Origin: Fulvimarina sp040239565
GTDB lineage: Bacteria > Pseudomonadota > Alphaproteobacteria > Rhizobiales > Rhizobiaceae
Assembly (NCBI RefSeq): GCF_040239565.1
Contig: NZ_JBEHWS010000004.1
Location: 124,001 to 188,000, forward strand
Reading direction: 5' to 3'
Length of the DNA: 64,000 bases
Of the stretch, positions 62,924-64,000 are shown piece after piece (within the stretch, counting starts at the first letter, position 1; the number at the start of each line of letters is the position of its first letter). A program made the position numbers and the translations under genes. The notes beneath the pieces were generated by a model. That model searched no databases, was not told where the DNA came from, and saw only the letters and a program-made list of their open reading frames with translations.

Positions 62924-64000
62924 TCAATCCCGGTAGCAGACAGCCTTCACGGCATCGATCACATCCTGAACCGATGGCAGCGCAAGCTTTTCGAGATTAG
63001 CGGCGTAGGGCATCGGCACATCCTTGCCGTTGACCTTCAGAACCGGCGCATCGAGGTAGTCGAAGGCCTGCACCATGAGTTCGGACGCGATGTGCCCGCT
63101 CACCGAACACTGCGGGAAGCCTTCCTCGACGATGACGCAGCGATTGGTCTTCTTCACCGACTTGACCACGGCGGGCATATCCATCGGGCGGATCGTGCGA
63201 AGATCGATAATCTCGGCTTCGATTCCATCCTTGGCCAGCTCCTCGGCCGCCTTGATGGCATAGGTCATGCCGATCGACCAGGAAACGATCGTGACATCCG
63301 ATCCCTTGCGGTGAACACGCGCCTTGCCGATCGGGACGGTCCAGTCGTCCATCTTCGGCAGGTCGAAGGACTGGCCGTAGAGGATCTCGTTTTCCAGGAA
63401 GACGACCGGATTCGGATCGCGGATCGCAGACTTCAGAAGCCCCTTGTAGTCAGCGGCCGTGTAAGGCTGGACCACCTTAAGTCCGGGTACATGGCTGTAC
63501 CAAGCCGCATAGTCCTGGCTGTGCTGTGCAGCGACACGGGCCGCCGCGCCGTTCGGGCCGCGGAAGACGATGGGGCAACCCATCTGACCACCGGCCATAT
63601 AGAGTGTCTTCGCCGCCGAATTGATGATCTGGTCGATCGCCTGCATGGCGAAGTTGAAGGTCATGAACTCCACGATCGGGCGCAGGCCACCGAAGGCCGC
63701 GCCGACTCCAAGGCCTGCGAAACCATGTTCGGTGATCGGCGTATCGACGATCCGGCGTGCGCCGAACTCGTCGAGTAGGCCCTGCGTGATCTTGTAGGCG
63801 CCCTGATACTCGGCAACCTCCTCGCCCATGACGAAGACGGCCTCGTCACGGCGGAGCTCCTCGGCCATCGCGTCGCGCAGAGCTTCGCGAACCGTCGTCG
63901 AGACGATTTCAACATCGTCCGGCACTTTTTGCCCGAACGGTCCATCATCTTCGATATCGGGATGGGTCTTGCCTTCGGCCGGAACCCGCCGCTCTTCCAG
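62924..64000 (-). CDS. pdhB: Pyruvate dehydrogenase E1 beta subunit (5' end outside window)
   Basis: The frame is open to the window edge (359 codons). A GTG at 63925 could be mistaken for a start, but the 25 codons before it (LEERRVPAEGKTHPDIEDDG and on) read as a charged linker. Rhizobial PdhB carries an N-terminal lipoyl domain and linker, so the true start is probably beyond 64000. The E1-beta part shows VREALRDAMAEELRRDEAVF, GEEVAEYQGAYKITQGLL, FMTFNFAMQAIDQIINSAAK and the C-terminal DVPMPYAANLEKLALP. It forms E1 with PdhA, expected just upstream. Confidence 0.94.
   Translation of the reverse strand: MEERRVPAEGKTHPDIEDDGPFGQKVPDDVEIVSTTVREALRDAMAEELRRDEAVFVMGEEVAEYQGAYKITQGLLDEFGARRIVDTPITEHGFAGLGVGAAFGGLRPIVEFMTFNFAMQAIDQIINSAAKTLYMAGGQMGCPIVFRGPNGAAARVAAQHSQDYAAWYSHVPGLKVVQPYTAADYKGLLKSAIRDPNPVVFLENEILYGQSFDLPKMDDWTVPIGKARVHRKGSDVTIVSWSIGMTYAIKAAEELAKDGIEAEIIDLRTIRPMDMPAVVKSVKKTNRCVIVEEGFPQCSVSGHIASELMVQAFDYLDAPVLKVNGKDVPMPYAANLEKLALPSVQDVIDAVKAVCYRD

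Noticed and set aside
63901..63925. GTG at 63925 as the start of pdhB
   Set aside because: The frame stays open to the window edge with linker-like sequence, and rhizobial PdhB has an N-terminal lipoyl domain, so this is an internal codon.

Overview
The window looks like chromosomal DNA of a high-GC alphaproteobacterium of the order Hyphomicrobiales (rhizobia-like). The evidence is the set and order of genes: dusB-ntrB-ntrC-ntrY-ntrX-trkA-hfq-hflX, a fused ispDF, the phyR/nepR/ecfG general stress locus, glnB-glnA next to a eukaryotic-type glnII with a divergent gstI-like gene, and pdhB-pdhC-lpdA-lipA-ratA. No rRNA, tRNA, CRISPR array, integrase or insertion sequence was recognised. The species cannot be named from what is visible.

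Layout. 1-4654 (minus): molybdo-flavoenzyme maturation genes (flavin reductase, CoxD AAA ATPase, CoxE vWA protein, split XdhC/CoxI, and a molybdopterin-binding protein cut by the window edge). 4925-8334 (plus): an Anbu proteasome-like module with circularly permuted ATP-grasp and alpha-E proteins, but without the usual transglutaminase-like gene. 8372-13607: a YjfIJKLMC-type module with DUF2170 and PspA on the minus strand and a K+ channel, DUF2491, DUF350, DUF1190 lipoprotein and glutathionylspermidine-synthase-like ligase on the plus strand. 13687-21695 (minus): a class V aminotransferase, a HAD hydrolase and a complete dipeptide/oligopeptide ABC importer. 21802-25108: Mrp/ApbC, a HugZ-like protein and three small lipoproteins.

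25456-31207 is the general stress response core: HWE histidine kinase, PhyR, NepR and EcfG, followed by a run of small stress-type proteins. Three GGAAC-N16-(C/T)(A/G)TT motifs fit EcfG promoters. 31236-34073 holds a GluR0-like ligand-gated channel and NnrE/NnrD. 34348-39107 is a nitrogen block (GlnB, GlnA, GlnII, GstI-like) interrupted by a low-GC insert. That insert carries an 11-codon ORF between two hairpins and a DUF4760 gene. 39405-43904 has parE, a secreted protein and a DEAD-box helicase. 44046-54893 is the hflX-hfq-trkA-ntrXYCB-dusB run. 55113-64000 has ispDF, cinA, ratA, lipA and the pyruvate dehydrogenase genes, with pdhB leaving the window.

How parts fit together: PII (GlnB) and NtrBC sense nitrogen and would drive glnII through a near-perfect sigma-54 promoter, with GstI as a translational brake. 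PhyR, phosphorylated by HWE kinases, would sequester NepR and free EcfG to transcribe the small envelope/stress genes. Two neighbouring ATP-grasp modules (Anbu and Yjf/PspA) suggest peptide tagging or ligation linked to proteolysis and membrane stress. This last link is inference.
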